A stretch of DNA of 64,000 bases from Chamaesiphon minutus PCC 6605. Its GTDB lineage: Bacteria > Cyanobacteriota > Cyanobacteriia > Cyanobacteriales > Chamaesiphonaceae. The notes beneath the pieces are model-generated. The model had not been told where the DNA came from, ran no database searches, and worked only from the letters and a program-made list of their open reading frames with translations. Within the stretch, counting starts at the first letter, position 1; each line of letters starts with the position of its first letter. Of the stretch, positions 56,358-64,000 are shown in pieces. The stretch lies in NCBI RefSeq assembly GCF_000317145.1, contig NC_019697.1, forward strand, positions 4,724,886 through 4,788,885, in the 5' to 3' direction. A program made the translations under genes and the position numbers.

Positions 56358-56681
56358 TTAGCCGCCACTCAGTTTGGCTTTGTAGCCTAATTTAGTGACA
56401 ATTTCTAATAATTTTTGACGGTGGTCGCCTTGAATTTCGATCGTGTTATCCTTCATCGCTCCACCAGCACCGCACTGATTTTTGAGGGTCTTGGTGAGGC
56501 TGATAAGTGTCTCTGAGGATACCTGAAAGCCGCTAACGATCGTCACTGTTTTACCGCCTTTGCCCTTTCTAGACACTTCGATCTTGAGTTTATGCTGGTT
56601 AGGTGGTAATTCTGTGACTTCTTCTTCGGGTTCTTCGTCCCCGAATTCGCGGTAGGCGATTTTGTTAGTATCTTTTGCCAT
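56358..56681 (-). CDS. SUI1/eIF1-like translation factor (YciH)
   Basis: From the ATG at 56681 (MAKDTNKIAYREFGDEE) the protein is 107 residues. The SUI1 core is clear: RKGKGGKTVTIVSGFQ, LTKTLKNQCGAGGAMKDNTI and IEIQGDHRQKLLEIVTKLGY. E. coli YciH favours correct start selection in vitro. The first 30 residues are an acidic arm. Confidence 0.92.
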   Translation of the reverse strand: MAKDTNKIAYREFGDEEPEEEVTELPPNQHKLKIEVSRKGKGGKTVTIVSGFQVSSETLISLTKTLKNQCGAGGAMKDNTIEIQGDHRQKLLEIVTKLGYKAKLSGG

Positions 56682-56778
56682 ATTTCCCAGTGTGTTGATT
56701 GTCTGCAACAGAAAGATAGCTCCCTCTTCGATCTCATTTTACGATCGAGATAGCGGCATTCTATATTTTTCCTGCTCG

Positions 56779-56872
56779 CAAAAATCGGTAGGGGCAATGT
56801 CTTGTCTGGCATAATCCGGGAGGAAACCTCCCGGCTGCGAGCCGCTTCATGAATTGCCCCTACCGATTTTTG
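56779..56872. repeat. MITE-like repeat R2, copy 2, with 20-bp perfect ends
   Basis: CAAAAATCGGTAGGGGCAAT (56779-56798) and its exact reverse complement (56853-56872) bound a 94-bp unit with an inner hairpin CCGGGAGG-AAA-CCTCCCGG. The outer A/T runs would make it a terminator for argS on the minus strand. Confidence 0.8.
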
Positions 56873-56886
56873 TTCGCGAACAATGT

Positions 56887-58644
56887 CTACATCCTTTCTA
56901 GTACCGGAATACCGAGTAAATCTAATCCTAACTTTAATGTTTTAGCAGTTAGATCGCATAACATTAACCGCGAGGTCCGTAAGGGTTCTTCTGCTTGTAA
57001 AACAGAATGTTTGTCATAAAATTGATTATATTTCTGACTCAGTTCAAACAGATACTGACACAATCGATTTGGGAGCAAATCTCGCTCGACTTCTGCAATA
57101 ACTGTACTCAGTTGCAACAAGTGTTTGGCAAGGGTAAGCTCTAATGCTTCGTTGAGAATAATTGGGGCATTATCTCCAAGATTATCATAATCGATATTCC
57201 CTTTACGGCTGATTCCTTGGGGTCTGACATAGGCATACATCATGTATGGCGCGGTATTCCCCTGGAGTGCGAGCATTTTATCAAAACTAAAGACATAATT
57301 ACTAGTGCGATTTTGGCTTAAGTCAGAGTATTTAACGGCACTGATACCGACAATATTGGCACTATTATCAATAAATTCTGGAGCTTCTTGTCTAGATTCT
57401 TCTATTAGTCGCGATTCTAGATCGTTGCGAAATCGATCGACAGCTTCATCGAGCAACTCTTTTAATTTGACAGATTCACCATCTCTAGTCTTAATTTTTT
57501 TACCGCCGTCACCTAATACTAAGCCGAAAGGAACGTGAAGCACTTCCACATTTTCGGGAATCCAGTTTGCTAATTTGGCAACTTGGAAAACTTGCGCGAA
57601 ATGATCGGCTTGTCCGGCATCGGTGATATAAATAATCCGCTCGGCTTTGTCGGTTTGAATCCGATATCTAATGGCGGCGAGATCGGTAGTGGCGTAGTTA
57701 TAACCGCCGTCGGTTTTTTGGACGATCAGCGGTAAAGGATCGCCGTCTCTGTTGGTAAATCCAGGGACAAAGACGCACTGTGCGCCGTCGCTTTCGACTA
57801 ACAATCCCGTTGCTTTTAAGTCTTCAACTACGGCGGCTAAATAAGGGTTATAAAAAGATTCACCACGTTCGGTGAGATTGACATTCAATCTGTCATAAAT
57901 CACCTGAAATTCGCGCCGAGATTGGTCGCAAAGCAGTTTCCAGGCTTTGATACTTTCGGGGTCTTGCGCCTGTAATTTGACTACTTCTTGTCTGGCGGCT
58001 TCCTTAAATTCTGCATCTTCATCAAAACGCTTTTTGGCTTGTTGATACAAAACAACAATATCCCCTAAATCGAGCGCATCAGCAGTCGTCAGAGCTTCGG
58101 GGTAGGCTTCCCGCAAGTAGAGGATTAACATGCCAAATTGGGTACCCCAATCACCGACGTGATTGAGTCTGAGCACATCGTGACCCCGAAATTCTAAGAC
58201 TCTGGCGATACAGTCTCCCAGAATAGTCGATCGCAAGTGGCCGACGTGCATTTCTTTGGCGATATTCGGACTCGAAAAGTCTACGATGACACGTTGGGGT
58301 TTGTCAGCGACGGCTACCCCCAAGCGGCTGTCTGCCTGCATAGCTTGGAGCTGAGTGGCCAGATAGCTGGATTTGACGGTAAAATTGATAAAGCCGGGGC
58401 CAGCAATTTGGGGTGGTTCGCAGACTGCCGCTACATCTAGATTATCCACGATCGATTGAGCGATCGCGCGCGGCTGTTGACCCAATTTTTTGGCCAGTCC
58501 CATCGCCATATTTGCCTGATAATCCCCAAATTTGGGATTGCTCGATAATACGAGGAGAGGATCGGTGCCAGCATAATCATCCCCCAATGCGGCCACGATC
58601 GCGCGATCGAGTTGAGTAGTCAAGTATGCGAGAGTAGAGTTCAT
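56887..58644 (-). CDS. argS: Arginyl-tRNA synthetase
   Basis: The 585-residue protein has the N-terminal Add-1 domain, the class I HIGH motif as HVGHLRS (near 133-139, in [20 protein letters not shown]), the [11 protein letters not shown] region, [20 protein letters not shown] in place of KMSKS, and the C-terminal anticodon-binding helices ([20 protein letters not shown]). It charges tRNA-Arg. Length and motifs are normal. The gene stands alone. Confidence 0.97.
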   Translation of the reverse strand: MNSTLAYLTTQLDRAIVAALGDDYAGTDPLLVLSSNPKFGDYQANMAMGLAKKLGQQPRAIAQSIVDNLDVAAVCEPPQIAGPGFINFTVKSSYLATQLQAMQADSRLGVAVADKPQRVIVDFSSPNIAKEMHVGHLRSTILGDCIARVLEFRGHDVLRLNHVGDWGTQFGMLILYLREAYPEALTTADALDLGDIVVLYQQAKKRFDEDAEFKEAARQEVVKLQAQDPESIKAWKLLCDQSRREFQVIYDRLNVNLTERGESFYNPYLAAVVEDLKATGLLVESDGAQCVFVPGFTNRDGDPLPLIVQKTDGGYNYATTDLAAIRYRIQTDKAERIIYITDAGQADHFAQVFQVAKLANWIPENVEVLHVPFGLVLGDGGKKIKTRDGESVKLKELLDEAVDRFRNDLESRLIEESRQEAPEFIDNSANIVGISAVKYSDLSQNRTSNYVFSFDKMLALQGNTAPYMMYAYVRPQGISRKGNIDYDNLGDNAPIILNEALELTLAKHLLQLSTVIAEVERDLLPNRLCQYLFELSQKYNQFYDKHSVLQAEEPLRTSRLMLCDLTAKTLKLGLDLLGIPVLERM

Positions 58645-58917
58645 TTCAGGGCTGCGATGAATTAATAGCTAAGATCTATTATCCATTATCTACCGTCCAC
58701 TCTAGCGACTGTCACATCCTGTCAGATTTTCCGACCCACTTATGGGTACAATCGCTACAGACGATTCTCCCCAGCAGCGATCGGACAGAGGCTATGCCAA
58801 CGCGATTAGACGCGATTGTTAGTACCATTTTGATTTCGCACGGAGTCAGCTTCGCTACCGCAAACGCACCCCTATTTTCTAACAAATTGAATTATCTATA
58901 CCCCTATTTTCTAGCAT
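58645..58917. other. Region before the MFS remnant
   Basis: Contains two direct CCCCTATTTTCTA units (58869-58881 and 58900-58912), which border AACAAATTGAATTATCTATA. No gene. Confidence 0.5.
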
Positions 58918-59094
58918 ATGTTGCCTGCTAAAACACCTCCAGAGGCGAGTAAATTTAATGCTCTACTCAACAATCTATCGCTTTTATTGTTGTGGACTGG
59001 GCAAATTTTGGGACATTTAGGCAATCGCTTTTATCTAAAAGCATCACGCTCGATCGGATTTATGGGGATGGAGATAGCACCCGTTATGTGTTAG
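58918..59094 (+). pseudogene. N-terminal remnant of an MFS transporter
   Basis: A 58-codon frame reads MLPAKTPPEASKFNALLNNL then LLLLWTGQILGHLGNRFYLK and stops after APVMC. Up to about residue 42 it parallels the start of the next gene (MLPDRTPPAATGFKALLKNK, IFLWLGQVLSQIADK), so it is a broken second copy. The rest of the copy is missing. Confidence 0.7.
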
Positions 59095-59152
59095 GTGATG
59101 TATTGTAACTATTACCGATCGGGATTTAAGGATTGACAGGATTGAGTTATCA

Positions 59153-59235
59153 GTGCAATCGACCCATTCACCCATCCACCCATCCATCCTCTGGTGGTAC
59201 AGTCCACCTATTTACCCATCCACCCATTACCCCGT
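59153..59235. repeat. CCCATCCA-type simple repeat
   Basis: Runs of CCCATCCACC/CCCATTA units just before the MFS start. The same kind of unit is at 61489-61538 and, on the other strand, 13864-13900. Confidence 0.7.
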
Positions 59236-59241
59236 TAGCCT

Positions 59242-60510
59242 ATGTTACCCGATCGAACACCCCCAGCAGCAACTGGATTCAAGGCTTTACTCAAGAATAA
59301 ATATTTTATCTTCTTGTGGCTTGGGCAAGTCCTCTCGCAAATTGCGGATAAAGTGTTGATTGTTATGTCGATCGCGCTATTGACTAGTTACAATGTCCCC
59401 CTTAAATATGCGGCATCTTCTAGCTCGTATTTGATGGTTGCGACGACGATTCCGGCAATTTTATTTGGAGCCGCCGCAGGGATTTTTGTCGATCGCTATC
59501 CCAAAAAAAAGATTATGGTGTTGGCCGATCTCGTTCGAGGTTCGCTGATTTTATTATTGCCGATTCTACCGAGAGAGTTTATAGTTCTATTAATTATTAC
59601 GTTTGTAATTTCGACAGTTACTCAAGCCTTTGCTCCCGCAGAACAATCGGCAATTCCACTCGTTGTTAGGCCAGAAAATTTGTTGACAGCTAACGCGCTA
59701 TTTGCCACTAGCTCGACAGCTTCGATTATTATCGGGTTTGCGATCGGCGAACCTCTGTTGACGGCGGCAAGTAATATTAATAAATATGCCGGACAAGAAA
59801 TTTTATTAGCATCGCTCTATTTTATTGCCGCCGGATTGGGGCAATTGGTAAAGGTACAAGAAACCATCGATACTAGCAAACATACCAGTAGGATTAACCC
59901 GTGGTATGAGTTGAAATCGGGATTTCGATATCTTCGCACCAATAAAATTTTATTAAGTGCCATGCTGCAAGTGGCGGTATTATCTTTTACGATCGCTGCA
60001 TTGCCCGTGCTCTCGATCGAGCTAACGAAAGAGGTCGGCTTGAAACCAGAACAGTTTGGCTCTTTGGTAGCCGCCGCTGGAATTGGATTGGTCTTTGGAG
60101 CTGGCGTTTTAGGCCATTTTGGTAACCGGATTCAACAAAAATCACTACCACTAATTGGATTTATTGGCATGAGTGCGGTGATGGCTATATTTACATTTGT
60201 CAACAACATCCGGATCGGTTTGCTCTGTGGTGGAATTTTGGGGTTTGGTGCATCATTAATTGCCGTACCGATGCAAACGCTCATCCAAGAAAAAACACCA
60301 GAATCGATGCGCGGCAAGGTGTTTGGGTTTCAGAATAATGCGATTAATATTGCCGTAGCCGTCCCACTCTTAATTGTTGGCCCGTTGACCGAGCAATTTG
60401 GCCTCCAACGAGTATTATGGGTGATGAGTGGCATTGTTACGCTCGCGGGGGTTTTGGCTTGGAATGGTACTCGTCATGTGTTAGAAGATGCCATGCAGGA
60501 GGAATCTTGA
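59242..60510 (+). CDS. MFS transporter (MFS_3/TetV-like)
   Basis: The 422-residue protein has about 11-12 membrane segments and the MFS motif A-type loop GIFVDRYPKKKIMV near residue 75. The C-terminal half has LVFGAGVLGHFGNRI and a second motif-like segment PESMRGKVFGFQN. The build is that of the MFS_3/enterobactin-type exporters. The transported compound is unknown. A broken copy of its first 42 codons lies upstream (58918). Confidence 0.88.
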   Translation: MLPDRTPPAATGFKALLKNKYFIFLWLGQVLSQIADKVLIVMSIALLTSYNVPLKYAASSSSYLMVATTIPAILFGAAAGIFVDRYPKKKIMVLADLVRGSLILLLPILPREFIVLLIITFVISTVTQAFAPAEQSAIPLVVRPENLLTANALFATSSTASIIIGFAIGEPLLTAASNINKYAGQEILLASLYFIAAGLGQLVKVQETIDTSKHTSRINPWYELKSGFRYLRTNKILLSAMLQVAVLSFTIAALPVLSIELTKEVGLKPEQFGSLVAAAGIGLVFGAGVLGHFGNRIQQKSLPLIGFIGMSAVMAIFTFVNNIRIGLLCGGILGFGASLIAVPMQTLIQEKTPESMRGKVFGFQNNAINIAVAVPLLIVGPLTEQFGLQRVLWVMSGIVTLAGVLAWNGTRHVLEDAMQEES

Positions 60511-60523
60511 TTGACGGACATTT

Positions 60524-60558
60524 ACGACCGCCTAGGCAGTACGCAAGCTTCGGGATGC
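60524..60558. repeat. Repeat R6, copy 2
   Basis: ACGACCGCCTAGGCAGTACG followed by CAAGCTTCGGGATGC, 14 bases after the MFS stop. Confidence 0.65.
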
Positions 60559-60729
60559 AGTTAAATGTTGGGTCGATAATGGCAAGCTGTGAGCCGATTG
60601 TGGCAGTAGCGAGCAGATCTAGGTGAAATGGCTGATGGCCGTGTGTCCGAGATCGGGTTATCTTTGTGATATGAAGTTGGTTCGAGCTAATTTAGATTGG
60701 CAACCAGCGTCAAAAATATTTTTTTAGTA

Positions 60730-60822
60730 ACTGCTGCTCTCATTTGCATCTGTTTACGAAAGGAAATCGGGGTTTTAAATTTGAATGGCGTTCGTTAGTA
60801 ATCTAGCGATCGCCATTTTTTT
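60730..60822 (+). ncRNA. Candidate small RNA, copy B
   Basis: It has the same parts as copy A at 30011: TTTTTTTAGTA with CTGCTG after it (60720-60736), the core AAGGAAATCGGGGTTTTAAA (60760-60779), then a long terminator hairpin, AATGGCG...CGCCATT (60784-60817) with inner pairing TCGTTAG/CTAGCGA around TAAT, and seven T's. No open frame fits. It lies between the MFS gene and DUF3119. Confidence 0.5.
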
Positions 60823-60930
60823 GTCGATCTCGTTGGCTCAGAAACCCGACTTCTCAGACTCGACAAGGGAGGCACGATGGGTCGCTTGACACCATCATTG
60901 TCTCCTGTCTGAGAGTAGAATTGCAGCTTA

Positions 60931-61341
60931 TTACAGCGAACTAGCAGCACTATCTGACTTGGGGCGATAGTACTCCAGACAAGTTCGTAACATCTGCGGG
61001 TCGAAAATAATCGGCAAGAAGTGAATACTGTTGACTTCTTTGAAATAAAAGAGGATCGGTGCGGGCTGCCAAAAAATCTCCCAATTTTCCCATTCAGTGT
61101 AGGGGAACGTGCGAATGATATTACTGCCACGATAGACATTGAGCGTGGTGGTAGTAAATTCTAATTTGATAATTGCGGTTTGAATTGACAGAAATACACC
61201 AAAGATCCCAACTGCTAAACCTACCCATAATTGAAATGTGGCGATCGATATCGATGCAGCAATCAGGACGATCGGAATTTTGTAATTGGGTGCGAGTACT
61301 ACTCGATCGGGCAATCGCTCTGACATAGGAGTGCTGATCAT
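60931..61341 (-). CDS. DUF3119 family membrane protein
   Basis: The 136-residue protein has two adjacent membrane segments at about 24-56 (IPIVLIAASISIATFQLWVG and then VGIFGVFLSIQTAIIKL), then a soluble part with the family pattern TLNVYRGSNIIRTFPYTEWE, NWEIFWQPAPILFYFKE and SIHFLPIIFDPQML. DUF3119 is found in cyanobacteria and plastids, with no known role; the layout resembles a PH-like domain on a membrane hairpin. An in-frame ATG five codons down is an alternative start. Confidence 0.85.
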   Translation of the reverse strand: MISTPMSERLPDRVVLAPNYKIPIVLIAASISIATFQLWVGLAVGIFGVFLSIQTAIIKLEFTTTTLNVYRGSNIIRTFPYTEWENWEIFWQPAPILFYFKEVNSIHFLPIIFDPQMLRTCLEYYRPKSDSAASSL

Positions 61342-61414
61342 CGGCTAACTATCTCGTTGGCTACAGTTCTTCTTCTATTTTAACCATCCATCAGGATTTG
61401 AGGATTTGAGGATT

Positions 61415-61538
61415 CGGATGCGCGCTCCTTGGGTTCCCCAATGATTCATCGCACCAAGCAGGATTGACAGGATGAAATTGTCGGCACTATCCATCCACCC
61501 ATCTACCCATCTACTTATCCACCCCTCTTCCCATCTAT
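61415..61538. repeat. Repeat R8 copy 2 and CCCATCTA simple repeat
   Basis: 61415-61462 (CGGATGCGCGCTCC...CCCCAATGATTCATCGCACC, AAGCAGG) matches 22910-22960. 61489-61538 is a run of CCACCCATCTA-type units. Confidence 0.65.
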
Positions 61539-61613
61539 GTATCCCCTAGTTTGTTGAGAAACGTTAAGCTAAGCAAAGGATTGTAAAATTTATGGGGCGA
61601 TTGAGGTTTACGA

Positions 61614-62339
61614 ATGATACGACAGGCTACAAATCGCGGACTCTGGGTGGCAGTATCGCTGATTGGAATTTGGGCAACAAGCACGACAATACTGTTGAAT
61701 GTAGACCTCGATCGGGTGCCAAACTGGCTGAAAATGGTAGGCTTTTTGTGGCAGATGTTTTTGTATGTAGGGTTGTTTGTAACGGCACATGATGGAATGC
61801 ACGGATCGATCGCGCCATCCCATCCCAAATTGAATGATGCTATCGGTAGCTTCGTATTATTTGTCTATGCGATGTTCCCATTTGCCAAGATGCGTCAGAT
61901 GCACAATCTCCATCATGATATTCCCGCACGCGTAGGCGATCCGGACTTTCATAATGGTAAAGACAAAAATTTCTTTGGGTGGTATTTCAACTTCATGCAG
62001 AATTATTGGAGTTGGCTGCGGCTGGGGCTATTGATTTCGACATTCCATATCGTGCATCAAGTACTCCACGTTCCCGAAAGTAATCTCTCTTGGTTTTGGG
62101 TATTTCCTTCGGTTATGAGTTCCTTTCAACTATTTGTGTTTGGGACATTTCTACCCCATCGCGAACCTGTAGATGGATATATCAATGAAGCTCATGCGAC
62201 TAGTACGCCTTTTTCGGAGTTTTGGTCGTTTATTAGTTGTTATCACTTTGGCTATCATGAGGAGCATCATCAATTACCGCATCTCGGTTGGTGGCAATTA
62301 CCAGCAGCAAGGAGACAGGGTTTGGGGACGAGTGAGTAG
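61614..62339 (+). CDS. crtW: Beta-carotene ketolase CrtW
   Basis: The 241-residue membrane protein of the fatty acid desaturase superfamily keeps the His clusters that bind di-iron: AHDGMH at 58-63, HNLHHDIPARVGDPDFH at 97-113, and YHEEHHQLPHLGWWQLP near 214-230. These match CrtW ketolases, which add keto groups at C4/C4' of beta-carotene to give echinenone or canthaxanthin. Cyanobacteria use these for the orange carotenoid protein and membranes. It stands alone, with a terminator 137 bases downstream. Confidence 0.93.
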   Translation: MIRQATNRGLWVAVSLIGIWATSTTILLNVDLDRVPNWLKMVGFLWQMFLYVGLFVTAHDGMHGSIAPSHPKLNDAIGSFVLFVYAMFPFAKMRQMHNLHHDIPARVGDPDFHNGKDKNFFGWYFNFMQNYWSWLRLGLLISTFHIVHQVLHVPESNLSWFWVFPSVMSSFQLFVFGTFLPHREPVDGYINEAHATSTPFSEFWSFISCYHFGYHEEHHQLPHLGWWQLPAARRQGLGTSE

Positions 62340-62370
62340 TAGATAATAGATAGCAATTTGTGTAACTCGT

Positions 62371-62453
62371 ACGGAGTGGCTACGCCAACGTCAGGTTTCC
62401 CGACGGTGATGAGTGCGACGACAGCCGCCAAGGCGGCGCGCGAGCTTCGAGAC
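62371..62453. repeat. Repeats R7 and R6, adjacent copies
   Basis: 62371-62409 (GTGGCTACGCCAACGTCAGG, TTTCCCGACGG) is R7; 62419-62453 (GACAGCCGCCAAGGCGGCGC, GCGAGCTTCGAGAC) is R6. Confidence 0.7.
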
Positions 62454-62476
62454 AGTGGATAGTGAATAGTTCATAG

Positions 62477-62520
62477 CGCACCATGTGACTAGGTAGTTAC
62501 TTGGTGCGATTTTTCTATTT
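62477..62520 (+). terminator. Terminator after crtW
   Basis: CGCACCA (62477-62483) pairs with TGGTGCG (62502-62508), extended inward by GTGACT/AGTTAC, and is followed by ATTTTTCTATTTT. Confidence 0.75.
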
Positions 62521-62780
62521 TCAGAGCGGGAAGTGAGTAATCATCAAAATTCGATCGCGCTGCTAATTTAGCAATTTTTTAGAACTTAAGTACTATTTTT
62601 GAGCAATTCATGGTATACTTGTATTAGTAAGCGATTGAAGGCTAATCGCTCTACTTCACGGCTTGCAATCTCGATCGACATCTTCAGCACAATAAAAGCT
62701 GCCGAGACAGCTAGCAATCCAGACAGGCATCGCTCGATCGATGCAACCAGAGAACTTTACCTTATCTCCAGAGCAGATCT

Positions 62781-63740
62781 ATGACTTACTCTAAAACCAG
62801 AGCGACAAAAGACAATACTGCTGACTACTCCCACGATCCAGAGCGGCATCCCATTGCTGTAGCACCTGATCGCACCGACGTCGTTACACTTCACAACCCG
62901 ATTCCAACTGGCACCGAACGCAGCCAAACTAGTACGCCGGAGGTACGCGATCGATTTGCCGCGCCAGAATACGTCAATCCCAATGCTCGTCTGCCCAGAA
63001 TTCAAGCATTACGCGGAGAAAATGGTGCCAGCGAATGCGGCTATTTCATCACCGAAACCGAAATGGCCAGAGCTGGCTGGGCAAATGTCGATGAAAGCGA
63101 ACTAATCGTCTATGAATATAATAGTGGCGGCAAAGAACGGGGCTTATTAATTCAATCGCCTCGGATGTTAGTAGTACCACGCAGTCCTTTATTTGCCTTC
63201 GACAGACAGGCTTCTCGCACCGAAGAAAGATTGGTTGTTGCCGGACAATACAGCAAACAACTTTATAGCAATCGCGAAAAATATGGTACCGCACAATGCT
63301 ACGAAGTCTTGTTGCTCGATGCCAACAATCAACCATTACATGAAATCGGTTTAGCTTATATCGCTAAAGGTGCCAATCAGGCCAGTTTTAGCTTTCACTG
63401 GCAACAATTAGTTAATGAAGTAACTAAGTGCCACGCGATCGCCAATGACATTCCTGCCAGAGCTAAAGATGCTCGCTTTAATAGTCTGTGTGTCTTCCAA
63501 TTTACCGTCAAACGCGAACTGGCTGGCAACAATGCCAAATCCCCTGCTTGTAAAGTTCACAGCCATGTCGCACCCACTCAAAGTAATTGGGAAGAGTTCT
63601 TTTTAGGTCGGCAAGACGAGATTGCCAATCGTTTTCTCAATCTCTTAGCTCCTACTACCGAATTAACTTTGCCACAATCTAATACATTGAGTTTAGCAGA
63701 AGCAAGTGGCGATGCGATCGGTCACGAATTTGCTACATAA
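62781..63740 (+). CDS. DUF5895-type cyanobacterial protein
   Basis: The 319-residue soluble protein has a disordered first 60 residues, then LPRIQALRGENGASECGYFI, EMARAGWANVDESELI, ERGLLIQSPRMLVVPRSPLF and a middle part with CYEVLLLDANNQPLHEIGLA. This pattern matches the DUF5895 proteins found in cyanobacteria, often near mobile or plasmid genes. Function is unknown; the fold resembles single-strand DNA-binding/plasmid replication accessory proteins only in general shape, and I do not claim that. My family assignment is moderate. Confidence 0.7.
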   Translation: MTYSKTRATKDNTADYSHDPERHPIAVAPDRTDVVTLHNPIPTGTERSQTSTPEVRDRFAAPEYVNPNARLPRIQALRGENGASECGYFITETEMARAGWANVDESELIVYEYNSGGKERGLLIQSPRMLVVPRSPLFAFDRQASRTEERLVVAGQYSKQLYSNREKYGTAQCYEVLLLDANNQPLHEIGLAYIAKGANQASFSFHWQQLVNEVTKCHAIANDIPARAKDARFNSLCVFQFTVKRELAGNNAKSPACKVHSHVAPTQSNWEEFFLGRQDEIANRFLNLLAPTTELTLPQSNTLSLAEASGDAIGHEFAT

Positions 63741-63787
63741 ATCTTTGTTAGTTTAGCACGCGATCGACAAATTCAATAATATTTATG

Positions 63788-63822
63788 ACTAGAGATATTA
63801 CTGATAATATCTCTAGTTTTGT
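63788..63822 (+). terminator. Terminator after DUF5895 gene
   Basis: ACTAGAGATATTA pairs perfectly with TAATATCTCTAGT around CTGA, followed by TTTG, 48 bases after the stop. Confidence 0.8.
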
Positions 63823-63964
63823 GATATGCTTTTAGACAAACGATCGTGATAATAGTTTTTGTTTTTGACTACTTTGCACTATCGATCGACTAAAAAGGTT
63901 TTAAAAAGGAATCGAACGAGATGCTACTCGATCGTTATTTATCCTCTACCAGCAAACCGCGAAG

Positions 63965-64000
63965 ATGAGAGTTGCAGCATTAGGATTGGATGTCGGGAAT
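63965..64000 (+). CDS. RuvX/YqgF-like protein, first 12 codons
   Basis: The window ends in a frame that starts MRVAALGLDVGN. The AALGLDVG segment is the N-terminal RNase H-fold motif of the RuvX/YqgF putative Holliday junction resolvase/16S rRNA processing family (usual ALGLDVGxKRIGVA). The rest lies past the window, so this is a partial and tentative call. Confidence 0.5.
   Translation, partial: MRVAALGLDVGN

Larger units (their letters stand above)
62340..62780. other. crtW to DUF5895 gap
   Basis: After the repeats and terminator about 260 bases remain, including a short hairpin-like AGCGATTGAAGGCTAATCGCT (62629-62649) in the leader of the next gene. A small frame at 62599-62784 is not convincing. 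Confidence 0.5.

Noticed and set aside
62599-62784. Plus-strand 61-codon frame before the DUF5895 gene
   Set aside because: Composition is Ser/Arg-rich and irregular, it overlaps the start of the next gene, and no ribosome site is seen.

Overview
The window is a stretch of cyanobacterial chromosome. It carries chlL and chlN (light-independent protochlorophyllide reductase), psb28 (photosystem II), crtW (ketocarotenoid synthesis), a CcsA cytochrome c biogenesis protein, the gene order asd-dapA-rnj facing tig-clpP-clpX, and several protein families seen mainly in cyanobacteria (KGK domain, DUF3119, DUF4359, TIGR04168, DUF5895). The DNA is full of CGATCG/GCGATCGC octamer-type sites. Base composition and repeat content would suit a unicellular form such as Chamaesiphon, but that genus guess is weak.

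Layout. 1-3.2 kb: a half-size Gdt1-type transporter (may begin before the window), an Uma2 protein and typA. 3.6-14.3 kb: a Tat-exported phosphoesterase, a J-domain protein, a PiT phosphate transporter, a WecB-type glycosyltransferase, a CNNM/CorC membrane protein, a ChaN-like protein, a hotdog thioesterase and TIGR04168. 14.4 kb: tRNA-His. 14.6-19.2 kb: a DUF697 GTPase, folB, a KGK-domain protein, ccsA and a small Cys protein. 19.5-28.8 kb: rnj, dapA and asd on the minus strand, then tig, clpP and clpX on the plus strand. 28.7-29.6 kb: an IS1-family element sitting inside the 3' end of clpX. 30-34 kb: dut, chlL and chlN. 34-40.5 kb: a TPR protein, tsaB, a PAP2 phosphatase, cydB and cydA. 40.7-45.7 kb: one secreted trypsin/TPR gene broken by an IS630 element, an IS4-type element and frameshifts. 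45.8-58.6 kb: queF, gloB, a membrane repeat protein, bioF, psb28, moaB, a phosphoglucomutase/phosphomannomutase, radC, a SUI1 protein and argS. 58.9-64 kb: an MFS transporter with an upstream N-terminal remnant, DUF3119, crtW, DUF5895, and the first 12 codons of a RuvX/YqgF-like gene.

Most of the window is housekeeping. The proteostasis cluster (tig, clpP, clpX) provides a ribosome-bound chaperone and a AAA+ protease. asd and dapA start lysine/diaminopimelate synthesis. chlL and chlN are two of the three subunits of the dark-operative reductase. cydA and cydB make a quinol oxidase.

The most notable observations are: (1) an IS1 insertion has replaced the last codons of clpX, giving a chimeric C-terminus, and the lost native tail is still readable on the far side of the IS; (2) two intergenic loci 30.7 kb apart share a T-rich promoter-like box, a GGAAATCGGGGTTT core and a terminator, and look like paralogous small RNAs; (3) a protease gene was interrupted exactly next to its catalytic serine codon by an IS with a clear 5-bp target duplication; (4) at least nine families of short dispersed, mostly palindromic repeats fill the intergenic gaps. 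I found no CRISPR array, prophage, recognisable defence locus or biosynthetic cluster.
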